Assembly: GCA_038317345.1 (NCBI GenBank)
Contig: JBBQBH010000004.1
Span: forward strand, 1-64,000
Length of the DNA stretch: 64,000 bases
From: Mayfieldus sp038317345
Lineage (GTDB): Bacteria > Actinomycetota > Thermoleophilia > Solirubrobacterales > 70-9
Direction: 5' to 3'
Translations under genes and position numbers: made by a program
The notes under the pieces: model-generated
What the model saw: the letters and a program-made list of their open reading frames with translations, nothing else
Database searches by the model: none
What the model was told of the DNA's origin: nothing
Shown: one piece after another, positions 1 to 7,682 of the stretch
Layout: every line of letters begins with the position of its first letter
Numbering within the stretch: position 1 is the first letter of the stretch

Positions 1-135
1 TCCGGCGGCCCGGTCGGAGTCGGTGCGGCGACCGCGAAGTCGATGGCGCTTAACATCGTCTTAGTCCACATCATCGGAATGACAGGGACCCTGGTCTTCT
101 GGGGTGCCAACCCCAGAGCGCCGATTGGAGGTTGA
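1..135 (+). CDS. MlaE-type ABC permease, C-terminal fragment
   Basis: Frame 1 is open from the window edge to a TGA at 133-135 and encodes about 44 residues. They contain a hydrophobic helix followed by the ending WGANPRAPIGG, which resembles the C-terminus of actinobacterial MlaE/YrbE permeases that move lipids across the envelope. The 5' part lies outside the window. The next gene begins one base after this stop, so the two are probably cotranscribed. The assignment rests on a short tail, so the family is likely but the substrate is unknown. Confidence 0.55.
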   Translation, partial: SGGPVGVGAATAKSMALNIVLVHIIGMTGTLVFWGANPRAPIGG

Positions 136-136
136 C

Positions 137-376
137 GTGGCTGCTGTGAACAACAGGCCTCGCCGGCGAAGGCAGAGTTGGAATAGAAGCCACTCGGACG
201 GCTTCGGATCGATCAAGCAGGTCGGCATCGGCGCCTCCGTCGGCTTTCCGCTGATGGTGGTCGGGATGTTCATGCTCGCAATCGCCTATTCCGCTGGTGA
301 GACGTATCTCTGGGTCCTCGCCGGCGGTCTGTTTGCGGGTGGCTTGTTGACCGCTTCCTCTGGCCGGATCACCTGA
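137..376 (+). CDS. small two-helix membrane protein
   Basis: A 79-residue protein. I place the start at GTG 137 because a clean GGAGG lies at 127-131; an upstream ATG at 104 would place that site inside the gene. The N-terminus is basic (RPRRRRQSW), followed by two hydrophobic segments at roughly residues 25-48 and 53-72. It starts one base after the stop of the MlaE-type permease, which suggests a shared transcript and perhaps an accessory role at the membrane. I do not recognise the family. Confidence 0.6.
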   Translation: MAAVNNRPRRRRQSWNRSHSDGFGSIKQVGIGASVGFPLMVVGMFMLAIAYSAGETYLWVLAGGLFAGGLLTASSGRIT

Positions 377-447
377 GGTTGGCGTCAGCGTCGCTTGGCA
401 ATTCGCGCCGTCGGCGCGATAATTCCCCCTAGACTGAGGAGGCCGAC

Positions 448-1107
448 ATGCACAACCCGCTGAGGTCGGAGGCGGACGCCTTTCGCTGGATCGTGGTGAT
501 TGGAATCGGCGTCGCCTCGGTCACCGCCCTGACGCTGCTCACCCGCCCCGCGATTGGGGCCGCATGGGCTGCTGCCTTGATCGGCTTCGGAGCCGGACTT
601 GCCTGGCGCAGCTCGAAGGGGGCGCTGCGCGGAAACGTCCAGCTATCGCGCGGCGGCGACGGCAAGCGCCGCGTGCTGGTGGTCGCCAACCAGACCGTCG
701 GCGGCCGGGCGCTGCTGCGCGAAATCGAGAACCGCAGTCGCGGCGGGAAGACCGAGATCCTCGTCGTCACCCCGGCCTTGGCCAGCTCGAGGGCGGCGCA
801 CTGGTCGTCCGACCTCGACGAGGCGATCGAGTTGGCCCGGCAGCGGATGGAGCTCTCGCTGCTGGCAATTGAGGAGGTTGGCCTTCGGGCTCGTGGCCAG
901 GTTGGCGACTCGGAGCCGAACGTCGCGATCGAGGATGCGCTGCGCGAGTTCCCCGCCGACGAGATCATCATCTCCACCCATCCCCCCGAGCGCTCGCGCT
1001 GGCTCGAGCAGGGCGTGGTCGAGCGAGCTCGCAGCGAGATCGAGCTGCCGGTCACCCACGTCGTCGTCGACCTCGAGGCCGAGGCCGAGATGGCACGCAG
1101 CGCCTGA
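448..1107 (+). CDS. membrane-anchored universal-stress-like protein
   Basis: A 219-residue protein with a good ribosome site (GAGGAGG before ATG 448). Residues about 12-50 form two hydrophobic helices. The rest is a soluble alpha/beta domain resembling UspA folds: a first strand GKRRVLVVANQ, an acidic helix, and a later GDSEPNVAIEDAL stretch followed by a strand ADEIIISTH. Usp proteins bind nucleotides or act as stress adaptors; here the domain would face the cytoplasm. The typical UspA ATP-binding glycine cluster is not obvious, so nucleotide binding is uncertain. It converges on the cytochrome c gene downstream. Confidence 0.6.
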   Translation: MHNPLRSEADAFRWIVVIGIGVASVTALTLLTRPAIGAAWAAALIGFGAGLAWRSSKGALRGNVQLSRGGDGKRRVLVVANQTVGGRALLREIENRSRGGKTEILVVTPALASSRAAHWSSDLDEAIELARQRMELSLLAIEEVGLRARGQVGDSEPNVAIEDALREFPADEIIISTHPPERSRWLEQGVVERARSEIELPVTHVVVDLEAEAEMARSA

Positions 1108-1113
1108 GCGCCG

Positions 1114-1851
1114 CTACTTCTTCTTGCCGCCGGATTTGCCGCTCGACTTGCCGCCGCTGGTCGACGACTTGCCGCCGCTGGTCGAGCTGATCAGGTACTG
1201 GACCAGCTGCTTGAGCTGAGCCGGCGGGATCAATGTCTTGAAGTTCTGCGGCATCACGCTGGACGGGTAGCCGGGGGCGATCTTGGCGTTGGGATCGACG
1301 ATCGACTGGGTGACCTGCGCGGCCGACTGGCCCGGCAGGATCTTGTCGAGGTCCGGCCCCGTCGTGCCGCCGGCGTTGGCGGCGGCGAGCGTGTGGCAGC
1401 CGCTGCAGCCGTTGTCCGCGAACACTTGGGCGCCCGGTCCGCCTGCAACCTTGGGCGGCGCCGCTCCCGGCACCCCGGCGACGCTGCCGACATATGCGGC
1501 GACGTCCTCGAGGTCCTGGCCCTCGACCAGTTTCGCCGGCATCGAGACCACGGGGTTGCTGGTGCTCGGGCGCGGGAACTCGACCTGTGCCTTGACGACC
1601 CCTTCGATGGTGTCGCTGTCCTCGCCGCCGGCGAGTCGACCGGCGGCGAAGGCGGCGTCGAGATCCGGCCCCTGGGTGCCGGTGGTCGCCGCCTGCGCCA
1701 GCGTGTGACAGCTTCCGCACTTCTGGATGAACAGGGCCCGTCCTCTCGCTGGGTCGGCGTTGGACGTGCCGCAGCCCGCTGCCACAAGGGCGATCGTCGC
1801 CGCTGTGGCGAATAGCGAAAGCGCACGGGTGAGGGTCGGCGACGTCGGCAT
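1114..1851 (-). CDS. diheme cytochrome c lipoprotein
   Basis: A 245-residue secreted electron carrier. The N-terminal hydrophobic stretch ends in a lipobox with Cys27 (VAAGC), so it is probably anchored to the outer face of the membrane. Two heme c attachment motifs are visible, CGSCH at 45-49 and CSGCH at 149-153, each at the head of a cytochrome c domain; candidate distal Met ligands lie in VSMPAKL (Met104) and VMPQNF. The tail is a low-complexity Ser/Gly/Lys run built from repeats of STSGGKS. It could deliver electrons to a terminal oxidase; it is encoded on the same strand as the oxidase-like cluster at 2.5-7.6 kb but is separated from it by a plus-strand gene. Confidence 0.85.
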   Translation of the reverse strand: MPTSPTLTRALSLFATAATIALVAAGCGTSNADPARGRALFIQKCGSCHTLAQAATTGTQGPDLDAAFAAGRLAGGEDSDTIEGVVKAQVEFPRPSTSNPVVSMPAKLVEGQDLEDVAAYVGSVAGVPGAAPPKVAGGPGAQVFADNGCSGCHTLAAANAGGTTGPDLDKILPGQSAAQVTQSIVDPNAKIAPGYPSSVMPQNFKTLIPPAQLKQLVQYLISSTSGGKSSTSGGKSSGKSGGKKK

Positions 1852-1987
1852 CTGGGGCGGCGAAGCGGCCGCATTCTATAGCTGCGCCTCCGGGCAAAGT
1901 CTGGGTTGCGGCAGCGAATCGGTCGGATAAGCTTGCGCCAATCGGCACGACTGATCGAACACTAAGAGCACGGCGGGAGCGGACGCG

Positions 1988-2389
1988 ATGTTTGTGAAGG
2001 ACGGAATGTCGCCGGTAGTCCTCACGGTCGGCCCGGGGCACACCCTGCGCGACGCGGCCAGCAAGATGGCCGAGAAGAAGACCGGCGCGGCAATCGTCAT
2101 CGACGAGGAGTCGCCGACGCCGCGGATCATCACCGAGCGCGACGTGCTGCTCTCTGTCGGCGCAGGCCAAGACCCCGACGCCGAGCGGGTCGGCGACCAC
2201 ATGAGCGACAGCGTGATCGCCGCCGCTCCGGACTGGAGCCTGGAGCGCGCTGCCGCCGAGATGTCGCGGCGCGGCATCCGTCATCTGGTCGTCTACGAGG
2301 GCCCCGATCTGGTCGGGGTGCTCTCGATGCGCGACATCGTGCGGGTCTGGACGTCGGAGGGCGCGACGTCCGGAATGACCCCCGACTGA
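1988..2389 (+). CDS. tandem CBS-domain protein
   Basis: A 133-residue cytosolic protein made of two CBS motifs: about 4-62 (MSPVVLTVGPGHTLRDAA ... RIITERDVL) and 70-125 (MSDSVIAAAPDWSLERAA ... VGVLSMRDIV). CBS pairs bind adenine nucleotides and usually act as energy or redox-state sensors. There is no fused effector domain, so the target is unknown. Start ATG 1988 is preceded by a purine-rich GGGAG. The stop codon overlaps the left arm of a long inverted repeat that separates this gene from the convergent oxidase-like operon. Confidence 0.85.
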   Translation: MFVKDGMSPVVLTVGPGHTLRDAASKMAEKKTGAAIVIDEESPTPRIITERDVLLSVGAGQDPDAERVGDHMSDSVIAAAPDWSLERAAAEMSRRGIRHLVVYEGPDLVGVLSMRDIVRVWTSEGATSGMTPD

Positions 2390-2543
2390 CGGGCTGATTA
2401 CCGGCGCATCCAGCGCCCCAGGGCGCGGTGTGCGAGCGCGAAGCGCGAGTGTCTCGCCTCGTGGCTCGCTCACGCACGCACCCAGTGCGCTTACTTCGCC
2501 ACTCGGCTGCGCCCACCGAGCTGCTTGGTCTCAGCCCGTCAGT
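2385..2543. repeat. 13-bp inverted repeat enclosing a GC-rich structured spacer
   Basis: The 13 bases ACTGACGGGCTGA at 2385-2397 recur as an exact reverse complement at 2531-2543, enclosing about 133 bases. The left arm includes the stop codon of the CBS gene; the right arm is followed by a T-rich run (2543-2546). The interior carries further self-complementary GC-rich stretches such as GAGCGCGAAGCGCGAG. The position between two convergent genes fits a bidirectional terminator; a small mobile or REP-like element is the alternative. Confidence 0.5.
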
Positions 2544-2544
2544 T

Positions 2545-2838
2545 TTAGTCTTTGGGCGGCGGCCGCAGCGAGCCGGCCGGCAGCACCGCGGCGCCCTGGC
2601 GCTGCTTGCGCGGGCGCTCGTAGAAGTCGCGCACGGCTCCCACGATCATCGAGCGCACTGCCCCCAGCGCAATCACCGCGCCGAAGAGCAAGTAGACCCA
2701 GCCCCGGAACAGAATGCCCTCGCCGTAGATGCCGTTGACGATCATCAAAACCCCGAAGGCGAGCAGGGCGGGCGCCCAGGATGGACGCGGCAGGTAGACC
2801 AGCTCGGTCGGCTCGGGGATCTTCTCGGCGTCGTTCAT
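2545..2838 (-). CDS. small oxidase-operon membrane protein
   Basis: A 97-residue protein with two hydrophobic segments (about 21-39 and 44-64), then a basic cytoplasmic tail containing RDFYERPRKQRQ and a Pro-rich end. It is the last gene of the minus-strand oxidase-like operon and its ATG overlaps the stop of the 38-residue gene upstream by one base (TGATG), a sign of translational coupling. By position it may be a small accessory subunit comparable to subunit IV-type proteins of actinobacterial oxidases; I see no diagnostic motif. Confidence 0.6.
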   Translation of the reverse strand: MNDAEKIPEPTELVYLPRPSWAPALLAFGVLMIVNGIYGEGILFRGWVYLLFGAVIALGAVRSMIVGAVRDFYERPRKQRQGAAVLPAGSLRPPPKD

Positions 2839-2954
2839 CAGGCGGAGGCGATGTAGACCGTGGCGACGATGAAGGTGAGCGCGAACAGCCCCGCCGCCAT
2901 CAGCCCGAGCCAGAGGCCGGTGCTCATGTTGCGCTTCGCCTGCTCGCGGTCCAT
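2838..2954 (-). CDS. 38-residue single-helix membrane protein
   Basis: A very small gene reading MDREQAKRNM then one hydrophobic helix (about residues 13-35) and ending YIASA. Its TGA overlaps the ATG of the 97-residue gene (TGATG), and its start lies 13 bases after the end of ctaB, so it sits inside an operon with no room for anything else. Single-helix peptides of this size are common in oxidase complexes. The support is the tight operon context and the charged-head/single-helix layout; function is inferred. Confidence 0.6.
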   Translation of the reverse strand: MDREQAKRNMSTGLWLGLMAAGLFALTFIVATVYIASA

Positions 2955-2967
2955 CAAGCGTCTTCTA

Positions 2968-3930
2968 TCAGACGACCTTGTCGGCGGCCATTGCTGTGAA
3001 CAGCAGCGCCAGGTACGCCAGGGAGTAGAGGTAGAGCCGCAGCGCGGCCCTCTTCGTCGTCCGCGCTCGCAGTCGCAGGGCGAGCGCGCAGAACCCTCCG
3101 CCGAGCAGCAGCGCCGCGGCCAGGTAGATCGCCCCGAACAGGCCGCCGATCACGGGCAGCAGGCTGATCGCGAGCAGGACCACCGAATAGATCAGGATCT
3201 GGCGGCGCGTCTCGTTCTCCCCGCGTACGACCGGAAGCATCGGAACTCCAGTGCGCGCATAGTCGTCTTTGATCAGCAGCGAGAGCGCCCAGAAGTGGGG
3301 CGGGGTCCAGAAGAAGACGATCGCGAACGGATAGAGCGCATCGACCGACAGCCCACCCGTCGCGGCAGCCCAGCCGACCAGTGGCGGAACCGCGCCGGCG
3401 GCGCCCCCGATGACGATGTTCTGCGGCGTCAGCGGCTTCAGCCACAGCGTGTAGACGAATACGTACCCGAGCAGGCCGGTCATCGCCAGCGCCGCCGCCA
3501 GCAGGTTGACCGTGATCGCCAGCTGAATGAAGGCGAGCACCCCGAGGACGATGCCGAACAGCAGCCCGTGCCTGGGCTCGATCCGCCCGCTGACCAGCGG
3601 CCGCCGCCGCGTGCGGGCCATTCGCGCGTCGACCTCGCGGTCCAGGTAGTGGTTGATCGCCCCGGCACCGCCCGCCGCCAGATAGCCGCCGAGCATCGTC
3701 CAGATCACGATCGCGATCGGCGGCCCGGCCGGATCGGCGACCAGCATCGTTGCCACCGTGGTGACCAGGAGCAGGGCGATGATGCGCGGCTTGGTGAGCG
3801 CCAGATAGTCGCGGGCGACGGCCAGGGCCGAGGCCCGCGATGGCTTGGACGCCGGGCGCCGCGACGCCGGCGGTGACGCGATGCCGGCGTCGAGCGGGGT
3901 GGCTTCCAGGGCTCTGCTTTCGGCTTCCAT
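2968..3930 (-). CDS. ctaB: protoheme IX farnesyltransferase (heme O synthase)
   Basis: A 320-residue polytopic UbiA-family prenyltransferase that adds the farnesyl group to heme b to give heme O. The first Asp-rich motif is complete, N93-xxx-D97-xxx-D101 (NHYLDREVDAR), and the second loop carries KDDYARTGVPMLPVVRG. About nine hydrophobic helices follow a 40-residue N-terminal extension. It starts three bases after the ctaA stop. Its product is the substrate of the neighbouring CtaA and would supply the intact aa3-type oxidase encoded near 62 kb, because no other ctaB is visible here. Confidence 0.95.
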   Translation of the reverse strand: MEAESRALEATPLDAGIASPPASRRPASKPSRASALAVARDYLALTKPRIIALLLVTTVATMLVADPAGPPIAIVIWTMLGGYLAAGGAGAINHYLDREVDARMARTRRRPLVSGRIEPRHGLLFGIVLGVLAFIQLAITVNLLAAALAMTGLLGYVFVYTLWLKPLTPQNIVIGGAAGAVPPLVGWAAATGGLSVDALYPFAIVFFWTPPHFWALSLLIKDDYARTGVPMLPVVRGENETRRQILIYSVVLLAISLLPVIGGLFGAIYLAAALLLGGGFCALALRLRARTTKRAALRLYLYSLAYLALLFTAMAADKVV

Positions 3931-3933
3931 CTC

Positions 3934-4983
3934 TCAAGCGGGCGCGGCAGAGGTCTCCGGCTCGGCGGCAGTGGGTCGCGAGGCGGTCTGCGGAACGGGG
4001 GAGAGGCGCAAGGTCGTGGTCACCGCCGCCGCCCACAGCAGCGTACCGGTGGTGAGGTGGGCGACGATCAACACCGGGTGCTTGCCGAGCAGCACATTGA
4101 GCACCCCGAGCGCGAACTGCAGCGCCAGAAGCAGGCCGAGCACCAAGAGCTCACGCGACCAGACGCGGCGGTAGAGCGCCAGCCCAAGCAGCGCGAGGAT
4201 CGTCAGCGTGGTCGCGTAGACCAGCGCCCTATGGGTGAGCTGGATGTCGGCGAGGCGCCCGTACTTGCCAAACGGCAACGGGTCCGCCGATCCGTTGCAG
4301 CCGGGGAACTGCTCGCCGCAGGCCAGATGGGCGCCGTTGACGACCCCGTTCTTCACCCCCTCCTCCTCGCTGCCGGCGATCACGCCACCGGCAACCACCG
4401 TAGCCAGGACGAGGACCGAGGCCGCCGTGGCCAGCGGCCGCAGGCCGCGGCCGCGCAGCTGTGGCGCCGCGACGCCCTGCTCGCGCGAGGTCGCCCAGCG
4501 CAACGTGATCAGTGTTCCGAGCAGCAGCATCGCCAACCCGAGGTGGGAGGCGACCAGGACCTCCTGGAGGTTGTGCTCCACCGTCAGTCCCCCGAGCACC
4601 GCCTGGGCGAGCACCAGCACCGCTGCGACGATCGTCCCCCGGCGCAGGAATGTGTGACCCGGCAACCGGCGGGCCTGCCAGACGCAGAGCAGGATCAGCG
4701 CGACGACGAACGAGGCGAGCGCCCGGTGGGAGAACTCGATCACCGACTTCTCCTGGATCAGCGGTAGCGCACGGCCACCGCACAGCGGCCAGCCCTTCAA
4801 TCCGGTTCCGGCCAGCCCGCAGCCGAGCCCGGAATCTGTGATCCGCACCACGCCGCCGACCACGATCAACGCGAAGGTGGCGACTACGGTGATGGTGAGG
4901 AAGAGGCGGAGTCGGCGAAGCTCTCCGCCACCACTGCCCGGCGCCAACTCACTCACGAAGCCCACCAGCCTGTCGCTTCGCAA
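3934..4983 (-). CDS. ctaA: heme A synthase
   Basis: A 349-residue integral membrane protein with about eight helices, oxidising heme O to heme A. Both external Cys pairs seen in Bacillus-type CtaA are present: C55/C68 in the first half and CGEQFPGC in the second. Candidate heme-ligand histidines lie in EFSHRA and QLTHRA, with further ones in VASHLG and IVAHLT. It precedes ctaB in the operon and follows the COX1-like gene by about 40 bases. Confidence 0.93.
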   Translation of the reverse strand: MRSDRLVGFVSELAPGSGGGELRRLRLFLTITVVATFALIVVGGVVRITDSGLGCGLAGTGLKGWPLCGGRALPLIQEKSVIEFSHRALASFVVALILLCVWQARRLPGHTFLRRGTIVAAVLVLAQAVLGGLTVEHNLQEVLVASHLGLAMLLLGTLITLRWATSREQGVAAPQLRGRGLRPLATAASVLVLATVVAGGVIAGSEEEGVKNGVVNGAHLACGEQFPGCNGSADPLPFGKYGRLADIQLTHRALVYATTLTILALLGLALYRRVWSRELLVLGLLLALQFALGVLNVLLGKHPVLIVAHLTTGTLLWAAAVTTTLRLSPVPQTASRPTAAEPETSAAPA

Positions 4984-5023
4984 TCGGGGCCTTCGGCCCC
5001 TCTGCTCAGCGTCAACATCTCTT

Positions 5024-6724
5024 TCAGGCTACCGGCTGCGACTCGGTTGCCTTCTCGCCGCCGCCCGCGCCCTGGCGGGCAATCGCGTCGCGAATGTCCC
5101 GAAGCGGCTCGTGGCTGCGAACGTCCGGCAAGAGGTCGAAGTTGTGCAGTGGCGGTGGCGACGGCGCCAGCCATTCCAGCGAGGTCCCGCCCCACGGGTC
5201 GTGGCCGGCACGGACGCCGGAGCGGAGACTGAGCACGACGTTGGCGAGCGCCAGGACGATGCCAAGCGCCAGCACGAATGCGCCGATCGTCGCCACCAGG
5301 TTGTAGCCGCTGACCCCGGTGTCGGAATAGAACTTGTAGGCGTCGACGACCTGGCCCTGGAGGCCGGCGAGGGTGAGCGGGAAGAAGGAGAGATTGAGGC
5401 CGGCCAGGATGGTCCAGAAGGAGATCCGGCCGAGGCTCTCGCCCAGCGTGCGCCCGGTCATCTTCGGGAACCAGTAGTGCAGCGCCGCGAGCCCGCCCAG
5501 GATCGCCGCGCCGACCAGCGCGTAGTGGGTGGACGCCGTGGCGTCGGTCGTGTTCTGAAGCTGCCAGGCGACCCCGACCGCCGACTGGCCCAGCTCGCCG
5601 GCGAGGCCGACCGCGATCATCGATATCGCCCCGAGCGCGAACAGCATCGGGGCGCGGATTCGCATCGCACCGCCGATCATCGTGGCGATCAGGTTGAACA
5701 GCACCAGCCCGAACGGGATCACCGCCAGCATCGCCATCGCCATCGCGAAGTAGCTCCAGCCGATCCCGATCGGGTCCGAGTACATGTTCTGCATCCAGGC
5801 CAAGGTGCCGAGCACGGCGATCGCCACCAGCGAGGCCATCACAGCCTCGCGGCTGAACAGCGGCTTGCGCGAGAAGGTCGGGACGATCTCGGCGATCGCA
5901 CCGAATGCGGCGATCACGATCAGCATGTAGGCGCCGTTGAAGAAGATCCAGCTCAGGTGCTGCCAGAGCAGCGGCGAGCCGCCCGCATCGCCCTCGAAGA
6001 AGATGCCGTTGACGTTGCGGTCGAACATCAGCATCGTGATCGCGCCCAGCATCACCACCGAGATGAACCCCAGCAGCCAGGTCCCGACCGTGGCTGCCCA
6101 GGCGAAGGGGGGGAGGCGGCGCCAGGCGAGCCCGGGGGCGCGCAGGTTGCGCAGCGTGGCGATCATGTTGACGGCGAAGCAGACGAAGCCGAGGCAGATC
6201 AAACCGGTCGAGCCGAGCCAGACGTCGGCCCCGTTGCTGGGTGCGAAGGCGAGGCTGGACAGAGGCGGCAGTGGGTTGACGCCCGACTCGGGCGGGGTGA
6301 AGATCAGGCTCGAGTAGAGAGTCGCCGCGCCCGCCGCCCAGAGCCAGAAGGCGAGCTGGCCGAGCCGAGGCAGGGCGGTGGTCCGGGCACCGATCTGAAG
6401 CGGCACGACGTAGTAGACCAACCCGACGACGAGCGGGATCGCGAACAGGAAGATCGCCGTCTCGCCGTAGAGGGAGAGCAGCCGGTTGAAGAACTCCGGC
6501 CTCAGCATCGTGTTCTCGGGTATCGCGAGCTGCAGGCGCATCAGCACCCACTCGACCGTCGCCAGCAGCAGGAACCCGAGCGAGCCGCCGATGAACATCC
6601 GCCCAATGTCCTTGTGGTCGGCGCTGGTCGTCAGCTCGATCCAGCGCGGTCGGCGCTGCGGGTACTCGCTGGTGACCAGCTCGGGCCGGCCCGGTGAGAG
6701 TGTCGTGGCCGGAGGAGGCGTCAT
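5024..6724 (-). CDS. degenerate cytochrome oxidase subunit I homologue
   Basis: A 566-residue, roughly 12-helix protein clearly homologous to COX1 (TSADHKDIG, YYVVPLQIGA, VPTFSRKPLF, LHYWFPKMTGR). Aligned by eye to the intact CtaD at 61.3-62.9 kb, five of six metal-binding His are replaced: helix II His by Tyr86, the CuB His by Asn263, the CuB His pair by Gln312/Asn313, and the heme a3 His by Ser400. Only His402 (second low-spin heme ligand) remains, and the cross-linked Tyr is Met267. Oxygen reduction of the normal kind should be impossible. The start ATG overlaps the COX2-like stop by four bases. A role in heme binding, sensing or assembly is conjecture. Confidence 0.9.
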   Translation of the reverse strand: MTPPPATTLSPGRPELVTSEYPQRRPRWIELTTSADHKDIGRMFIGGSLGFLLLATVEWVLMRLQLAIPENTMLRPEFFNRLLSLYGETAIFLFAIPLVVGLVYYVVPLQIGARTTALPRLGQLAFWLWAAGAATLYSSLIFTPPESGVNPLPPLSSLAFAPSNGADVWLGSTGLICLGFVCFAVNMIATLRNLRAPGLAWRRLPPFAWAATVGTWLLGFISVVMLGAITMLMFDRNVNGIFFEGDAGGSPLLWQHLSWIFFNGAYMLIVIAAFGAIAEIVPTFSRKPLFSREAVMASLVAIAVLGTLAWMQNMYSDPIGIGWSYFAMAMAMLAVIPFGLVLFNLIATMIGGAMRIRAPMLFALGAISMIAVGLAGELGQSAVGVAWQLQNTTDATASTHYALVGAAILGGLAALHYWFPKMTGRTLGESLGRISFWTILAGLNLSFFPLTLAGLQGQVVDAYKFYSDTGVSGYNLVATIGAFVLALGIVLALANVVLSLRSGVRAGHDPWGGTSLEWLAPSPPPLHNFDLLPDVRSHEPLRDIRDAIARQGAGGGEKATESQPVA

Positions 6725-7590
6725 GGCGTCTGCCCGCTTTGAATCTGCTGAACGACGATGTCCTGAGCGTCCTGGATGTCGCTCTTTTGCCTTGCGATGA
6801 AGTCCTGGTACTGCTGCGGTGTCACCACCGAGACCTCGATCCGGTCGGCGGCGTAGGCTGCCCCCGAGAAGGTCGAGCTGCGCCCCGTGTAGGTGCCGGT
6901 CTGATCGGCGCGGAACCAGGCGTGGTTGACCTTGCCCGGCACGGCGTTGAACTTGCCGCCCAGCTCGGGCACGAACCAGCCGTGCACGACGTTGGTGGTG
7001 ACGAGGTCGAGCTGCACTGAGGTGTCGACCGGGACGACCAGCTGGTAATAGGAGAAGGCGCCGTTGGGGTAGGTGTAGCGCCACAGCCACTGTTGCCCCG
7101 TCGCAGTGATCTCGAGCGGGTTGGCGCTCTGGCTTGCCGGTGGGGTCGAGGTGCCGATCGGCGCCGCGCCGCTGCCGGTGACCGTCGCCGAGGACGCCTG
7201 CAGCCCCTGCGGGCCGGTCGGTGCCCGGTCGCGGGCCTTCTGCGTGAACACGATGCTGACCACGAAGGTCGCGGCGGCAAGGGCCGCAAGCACGCCGGTC
7301 GCACGCAGTTGGACACGACGGCCGCTGCGCACCTGTCGCGGCTCGCGGCCGCGACGCTCGCGGTAGCGCACGATCGCGGACAGCAACGCCACGTTGACGA
7401 CCACGATCAGCGCCACGACCACGATCAGCGTGATCCAGTAGAGGGTGTTGAGGTCGTCGGCGTTGGGCGAGTGGGGCAGCTCGGGCGAGATCACGTTGGC
7501 GCCCGCCGGCGCGGCGGCAAGGGCGAGGGTGAGCAGCACCGCCCCCATCGAGAGGAGGAGGCGGCGGGCACGTGTCCGCGGCGGCGCCAA
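6721..7590 (-). CDS. degenerate cytochrome oxidase subunit II homologue
   Basis: A 289-residue protein with an N-terminal signal-like helix, two further membrane helices (about 50-72 and 98-116) and a C-terminal cupredoxin domain. The aromatic patch QQWLWRYTYP and the first CuA-type His203 (VVHGWFVP) remain. The rest of the CuA site is gone: the two Cys align with Ser238 and Ser242, the His with Tyr246 and the Met with Asp249. It therefore should not accept electrons through CuA. The longest start is TTG 7590; an ATG at 7548 is possible. It is the first gene of the operon and overlaps the COX1-like gene by four bases. Confidence 0.88.
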   Translation of the reverse strand: MAPPRTRARRLLLSMGAVLLTLALAAAPAGANVISPELPHSPNADDLNTLYWITLIVVVALIVVVNVALLSAIVRYRERRGREPRQVRSGRRVQLRATGVLAALAAATFVVSIVFTQKARDRAPTGPQGLQASSATVTGSGAAPIGTSTPPASQSANPLEITATGQQWLWRYTYPNGAFSYYQLVVPVDTSVQLDLVTTNVVHGWFVPELGGKFNAVPGKVNHAWFRADQTGTYTGRSSTFSGAAYAADRIEVSVVTPQQYQDFIARQKSDIQDAQDIVVQQIQSGQTP

Positions 7591-7682
7591 AGCGCGGCCA
7601 TTCTAATCCGCAAGGCCCTGTGCTTGGCAGCGACAGGCGATAGTGGAAGAATTGGCCAGTCAGCCAAACTCGAGGAGGAACG

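Noticed and set aside
4838..6697. Long plus-strand frame opposite ctaA and the COX1-like gene
   Set aside because: Composition is the Arg/Asp/Gln-rich pattern of an antisense shadow in high-GC DNA, with no domain; the minus strand carries clear genes.
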